Below are positions 60,084 to 64,000 of a DNA stretch of 64,000 nt, in pieces. Location of the stretch: NCBI RefSeq assembly GCF_003254115.1, contig NZ_QKZV01000005.1, positions 128,674 to 192,673 of the forward strand, given 5' to 3'. Position numbers and translations under genes: made by a program. The DNA is from Hydrotalea sandarakina. Lineage in GTDB: Bacteria > Bacteroidota > Bacteroidia > Chitinophagales > Chitinophagaceae. Below the pieces are notes generated by a model that was given only the letters and a program-made list of their open reading frames with translations, was not told the DNA's origin and did not search any database. Position 1 is the stretch's first letter. Every line of letters starts with the position of its first letter.

Positions 60084-62036
60084 GTGTTTAAAAAAGAATT
60101 ACACAACCATATAAGTGAACTGTTACAACAACAGTTCAAGGAAAATACCAACACTCATCAAGCATTTTTTACAAGGTTTATTGCCAATGCCACTGCTATT
60201 GAGGCATTGTATCAACAATTGTATGGAAATCATCCCAATGCATTAATGGTATGGAATAATCTGTTACAACTTATTATTAAGACTCACCAACATAGGCCTG
60301 TTAACTTACTAAACAAAGACACCCAAAAATTGAAAGAAGATTATTGGTTTGTAAGCAATGAATTGGCAGGTATGAGTTTATATGTTGACCGCTTTTGCGG
60401 CAATATAGAAAACCTGAATAAACACTTACCCTACTTCGCTGAGTTAGGTGTAAATGTTTTGCATTTAATGCCTTTATTTGAAAGCCCTGCAAAAGAAAGT
60501 GATGGTGGCTATGCGGTATCTAATTTTAGAAAAATAGATAAGCGTTTTGGAAATTTAGATCAGTTGCGTCAGTTACAACAAAATATGGAGCGGCAAAACA
60601 TGTATTTAATGCTGGATATTGTTTTAAACCACACCTCAAACCAACACGAATGGGCACTGAAGGCAAAACAAGGAGATGAGTATTACCAGCAATTTTATTA
60701 CATGTATAACGACAGACAAATACCTGACCGTTATGATGAAACCATGCCGGAAATATTTCCGGAATCGGCACCCGGCAATTTCACATTCATTCCCGAATGT
60801 AACAAGTGGGTAATGACCGTATTTCATCAATACCAATGGGATTTAAACTATACCAATCCGGAAGTATTTTTAGCCATGCTGGACAATATTTATTTTTACG
60901 CCAATTTAGGCGTTGATATATTGCGCATTGATGCACCTGCATTTATTTGGAAACAATTAGGAACAACCTGCCAAAATTTACCCCAAGCACATACACTATT
61001 ACAATTAATTAAATGCTGTGTAGAAGTTGCAGCTCCGGGCATGGCTTTATTAGGTGAAGCAATTGTAGCACCTAAAAAAATTATGCAATACTTTGGCAAT
61101 GGCTTATATACTGCACACGAATGTGATTTTGCTTATAATGCTACCCAAATGGCATTACAGTGGGATGCCTTAGCAACACAAGATGTTAGAGTAATGTTAG
61201 CGGCGCAGGAAGATTTAATTAAAAAACCTGTTGGCACCAGTTGGATAACGTACACACGCTGCCATGACGATATTGGCTTAGGCTATGAAGATGCCAGTAT
61301 TCAAAAAGCAGGATATAACCCTTTAGAACACAGACGATTCTTAAAAAATTATTATTCCGGAAACATTGAAGGTTCGCCTGCCCGAGGTGCTTTGTTTTCA
61401 GTAAACCCCAAAACACAAGATGCACGTATAAGTGGCACATTAGCCTCATTGTGCGGATTGGAATTGGCAGAAAACACTCAAAATGAAACAGCAATTCAAG
61501 AATCTATTGCAAAAATTATTTTAATGCAAGCGCACTCTTTTTTTATTGGTGGATTGCCCATGTTATTTTATGGTGATGAAGTAGGTTATACCAACGATTA
61601 TTCTTATTTATCTGATCCATCAAAAAATTATGACAACAGGTGGATGCACCGCCCACTCATTAATTGGAATAAAAATGAAAAAAGAAATAAAGCAGGAACT
61701 GTTGAGCAGCAAATCTTCTCTAAAACAAAACAATTATTACAACTTCGAAAACAACTGTCGGTGTTAAGTGATTATAGCAATATTGTTTGGTTAACTCCAC
61801 ACAATATTCATGTGGCTGGTTTTATACGTTACAATACTCATCAACGAATTTTTGCCTTGTTTAATTACAGCAACAAAGCAGCTTATTTAACCTGGTATGC
61901 CTTTAAAGAAAATGGAGATGCCCCAAAACAGTTACTGAATCATGTAAATCGTCAGGTGTATACCGTTGGTGCCGATTATGAATACTTAATACTAGCCCCC
62001 TATGAGTTTGCCATAATGGAACCTTTATCAGTATAA
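60084..62036 (+). CDS. Amylosucrase (GH13_4)
   Basis: Amylosucrase converts sucrose into an alpha-1,4-glucan plus fructose without ATP; sucrose hydrolases are close relatives. The 650-residue protein matches the enzyme from Neisseria in length and spacing: Asp283 in DILRIDAPAFIWK (nucleophile), Glu325 in LLGEAIVAP (acid/base), and His394-Asp395 in TRCHDDIG. Asp140 in SDGGYAVS matches the residue that shapes the sucrose pocket. It lacks a signal peptide, so it acts in the cytoplasm. The start is GTG at 60084; the preceding GAGG could serve as a ribosome-binding site. Confidence 0.9.
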   Translation: MFKKELHNHISELLQQQFKENTNTHQAFFTRFIANATAIEALYQQLYGNHPNALMVWNNLLQLIIKTHQHRPVNLLNKDTQKLKEDYWFVSNELAGMSLYVDRFCGNIENLNKHLPYFAELGVNVLHLMPLFESPAKESDGGYAVSNFRKIDKRFGNLDQLRQLQQNMERQNMYLMLDIVLNHTSNQHEWALKAKQGDEYYQQFYYMYNDRQIPDRYDETMPEIFPESAPGNFTFIPECNKWVMTVFHQYQWDLNYTNPEVFLAMLDNIYFYANLGVDILRIDAPAFIWKQLGTTCQNLPQAHTLLQLIKCCVEVAAPGMALLGEAIVAPKKIMQYFGNGLYTAHECDFAYNATQMALQWDALATQDVRVMLAAQEDLIKKPVGTSWITYTRCHDDIGLGYEDASIQKAGYNPLEHRRFLKNYYSGNIEGSPARGALFSVNPKTQDARISGTLASLCGLELAENTQNETAIQESIAKIILMQAHSFFIGGLPMLFYGDEVGYTNDYSYLSDPSKNYDNRWMHRPLINWNKNEKRNKAGTVEQQIFSKTKQLLQLRKQLSVLSDYSNIVWLTPHNIHVAGFIRYNTHQRIFALFNYSNKAAYLTWYAFKENGDAPKQLLNHVNRQVYTVGADYEYLILAPYEFAIMEPLSV

Positions 62037-62039
62037 CAT

Positions 62040-62075
62040 AAAGCAGTAGTTATGGTTAAACCAAACTACTGCTTT
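62040..62075. terminator. Bidirectional terminator after the amylosucrase
   Basis: A 12-bp perfect stem, AAAGCAGTAGTT (62040-62051) with AACTACTGCTTT (62064-62075), is topped by a further 4 bp. It starts 4 bases after the amylosucrase stop. It overlaps the end of the convergent DoxX-like gene, whose stop codon lies in the loop region. Confidence 0.85.
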
Positions 62076-62517
62076 TGATAAACCATATAGTAGTAGCACT
62101 GGCAATTAATACTACATTTTTTACAATATACTGTCCTGTTAAGGTTAATACAAAAGCATGTTGCCAGGTATCGCCGGGCAAAAAAAACAGGGGTAAAAAT
62201 GTTGTAAACATATGTGCAATAAAACACAAAAATGCCAGTTTAGTAAGTTTAGGAAATAACCACAAAATACCCACTGCTACTTCTATCATCCCCAATAAAG
62301 TAATAAATACATTAATAGGAATATAATGAACAACCGTTACACTATGTAAATGCTGCACCAGGCCTTCGGCAGGTGATACATGAATAACTTTTAAGTAACC
62401 AAACCAAATAAATACTAAGGCCAATGCTAATCGGTTTAACCAAATTACAATATTCAATGCTTTGGCAGAGGAAAAATTATTGGCCGGGTAGTTGGAAGAA
62501 AGTGTTGGCTGTTGCAT
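62056..62517 (-). CDS. DoxX/DUF417-like small membrane protein
   Basis: The 153-residue protein has four hydrophobic segments, with ALVFIWFGYLKVIHVSPAEG, LGMIEVAVGILWLFPKLTKLAF and LTGQYIVKNVVLIASA. This is the arrangement of the DoxX/DUF417 group, which includes quinol-oxidase-associated and other small inner-membrane proteins. The function is unknown. It begins 12 bases after the TonB-dependent receptor stop, so it is probably co-transcribed with it. Confidence 0.7.
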   Translation of the reverse strand: MQQPTLSSNYPANNFSSAKALNIVIWLNRLALALVFIWFGYLKVIHVSPAEGLVQHLHSVTVVHYIPINVFITLLGMIEVAVGILWLFPKLTKLAFLCFIAHMFTTFLPLFFLPGDTWQHAFVLTLTGQYIVKNVVLIASATTIWFIKSSSLV

Positions 62518-62528
62518 AGTACTATAGT

Positions 62529-64000
62529 TTACATTTTTACTGAAAAGCTTACGTAAAAAGTTCTGCCATCGGCAGGAAGTATACCGGGTCCGGGATAAAA
62601 AGTAATTCGCTGACTAAAATAACTTAAGTTCAACAGGTTATTAATTCCGCCGGTAATACGATATTTTTTTGAGAAAGCATATCCCATTGACCAATCCCAT
62701 AATGCATATGATGGTATAATTCCCGTAACACCATTTGCACTGCTAATGGTATTTAAGGCATCATTATAACTTTTGTCGGTATAACTAAATTGAAGCGTAG
62801 TTGTAAATTGTTTAAACAGTAATGTTAGGCCGGCTCTGTCTGCCCACTGCGGTACATGTTCAACATAATTTCCGGTTAGGTTAATATTTGTACCATTTGC
62901 ACTTAATTCACCACTGGTATAACGGGCATGTGTATAGGCTAAAGAATTAAACAGTCTAACATCCTTTAATTTATTATTGCCATTAAACAATGCAACCAAT
63001 GAAACTTCACCATAAGCTTCAACGCCTTTTGCTACTGCATTTCCAATATTAGTGGTTAATAAATATGGATTATTATTCGCATCTTTTTGGGTAATTAAGC
63101 CAACTCTGTTTCCAAAAAATACACGAAACACGTCCACATCAAACTGTAGAATATTTTTAATATTGCCACGATAGCCTACACTAATGTCATAGCCTTTGCT
63201 ATCTTTTAAATTGGGGTCAATTACATCTACCCTGTCGGCAGGTGTAATTTGGGAGTACAAATAAGGTCGGTATTCCTGCGAAATATTACCATACAATTGT
63301 GTGGATTTAGTAAGTTGATATTGCAAACCGGTACCAAATAAAGGGAAGCTTCTGTTGCCATTATAAGCAACCGGAACTGTAGCATGGGAAATTAAACCGG
63401 TGTAGTCAGACTGAATAAGTTCATAGCGAAAACCGGGAGTGATAGAAAATTTGGGTGTAATTTGAAAAACATTTTCGGCAAATACAGCGGCATTATTGGT
63501 ATGGAAACGCAACACTGTACCATAAGGTGCTACTAATGATAAATCAAAATTGCTGCCTGTAGTGCCTACTCCTAATTGATCACGGCGAGTAACCTCTGAT
63601 GATAAGCGAAAACCTGCAGCTAATGAATTGGTAGTTTTCCCAATTTTATAAGTATGCAACAACCTGGCTTCTGTGCTAAAGCTGCTGTAATAATCCCTAT
63701 CCACCTGGCGCGGATTATAAGTGCCCAACTGTAAATTAACCGTGTCGGGAATATTGGGTGTATTGATGTATTGAACACTGTTGCGTTGGCCAAACAAGGC
63801 ATTTGAAATTACTTGTAATTTGGTATTGGGTGAAAATGCATATTTGAATATAATAGCAGGAATATTTATTTCGGGATTAAAGAAATTTCTATTTCTAAGT
63901 GATTGGCGGGGATTTTGTGCAAATTGAGCATCGGTTAAACCTCCGGCAATTTGTTGCACATAATTCATGCGTGAAAATTGCAAAGCAATACTTCCATTAT
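62529..64000 (-). CDS. TonB-dependent outer-membrane receptor, C-terminal part
   Basis: The open frame runs off the right edge, so the N-terminus, plug and signal peptide are outside the window. The 490 or so residues seen are barrel strands of the ferric-siderophore/FecA type: AVFAENVFQITPKFSITPGFRYELIQSDYTG, LYGNISQEYRPYLYSQITPADRVD, and the end GRTFYVSFSVKM. It differs from SusC proteins, lacks a SusD neighbour and is likely an iron-chelate or cobalamin receptor, though the ligand is not readable. The DoxX-like gene follows. Confidence 0.88.
   Translation of the reverse strand, partial: NGSIALQFSRMNYVQQIAGGLTDAQFAQNPRQSLRNRNFFNPEINIPAIIFKYAFSPNTKLQVISNALFGQRNSVQYINTPNIPDTVNLQLGTYNPRQVDRDYYSSFSTEARLLHTYKIGKTTNSLAAGFRLSSEVTRRDQLGVGTTGSNFDLSLVAPYGTVLRFHTNNAAVFAENVFQITPKFSITPGFRYELIQSDYTGLISHATVPVAYNGNRSFPLFGTGLQYQLTKSTQLYGNISQEYRPYLYSQITPADRVDVIDPNLKDSKGYDISVGYRGNIKNILQFDVDVFRVFFGNRVGLITQKDANNNPYLLTTNIGNAVAKGVEAYGEVSLVALFNGNNKLKDVRLFNSLAYTHARYTSGELSANGTNINLTGNYVEHVPQWADRAGLTLLFKQFTTTLQFSYTDKSYNDALNTISSANGVTGIIPSYALWDWSMGYAFSKKYRITGGINNLLNLSYFSQRITFYPGPGILPADGRTFYVSFSVKM

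Noticed and set aside
1-64000. CRISPR arrays, tRNA or rRNA genes, insertion sequences, prophage or defence gene clusters
   Set aside because: None could be recognised on either strand by reading the intergenic regions and the translated frames.

Overview
The window is a stretch of a Bacteroidota chromosome, most likely from the family Chitinophagaceae (inferred from gene content, not from a search). Supporting signs are three SusC/SusD-type loci, a GldH gliding lipoprotein, a secreted amylase with a type IX secretion (T9SS) C-terminal signal, the long form of IspG, a fused isobutyryl-CoA mutase, AT-rich sequence and several promoters with the Bacteroidota -7 box TAnnTTTG. No rRNA, tRNA, CRISPR array, insertion sequence or phage gene was found.

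Layout. 1-7401 (+): end of kbl, a lipoprotein resembling a dead class D beta-lactamase, batB-batC, ispG, nadB and a lipid A-type acyltransferase. 7402-12544: mostly minus-strand housekeeping genes (double rhodanese, ArsR regulator, tsaB, a 3-hydroxyacyl-CoA dehydrogenase fragment-like protein, galK and an aldose epimerase), with ridA on plus. 12652-17961 (+): icmF, a small secreted protein, a flavin reductase and a Tyr/Arg-rich secreted peptide. 18044-28694 (-): two SusC/SusD operons. 28695-29370: a gene-free stretch with strong RNA hairpins. 29371-35043 (+): radA, comF, a glutathione peroxidase, holB and a RicT-like PSP1 gene. 35117-47225: oligoendopeptidase, mutL, CPBP protease, dacB, an arginase-fold protein, batD, a two-component system coupled to gldH, and yicC.

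47386-62036 is the most coherent region. A minus-strand operon encodes a secreted alpha-amylase, SusC, SusD and two SusE/F lipoproteins. A divergent plus-strand operon encodes an SLC45/GPH-like sugar transporter, a PfkB fructokinase and an amylosucrase. The shared intergenic region carries a perfect LacI-type palindrome (GCAAACGTTTGC) just upstream of the amylase and a weaker match on the transporter side. Together they suggest co-regulated alpha-glucan harvest outside the cell plus sucrose conversion inside (glucan and fructose, then fructose phosphate). No LacI-family regulator gene lies in the window. The right edge holds a DoxX-like membrane protein and the C-terminal part of a TonB-dependent receptor.

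Points that stand out: several enzyme-fold proteins that have lost catalytic residues (beta-lactamase-like, rhodanese, arginase-like, MutL endonuclease motif); a 42-bp intergenic element present twice with coupled substitutions in two flanking 6-bp words; and a candidate plus-strand structured RNA upstream of radA. I did not find a clearly new multi-gene defence or mobile system.
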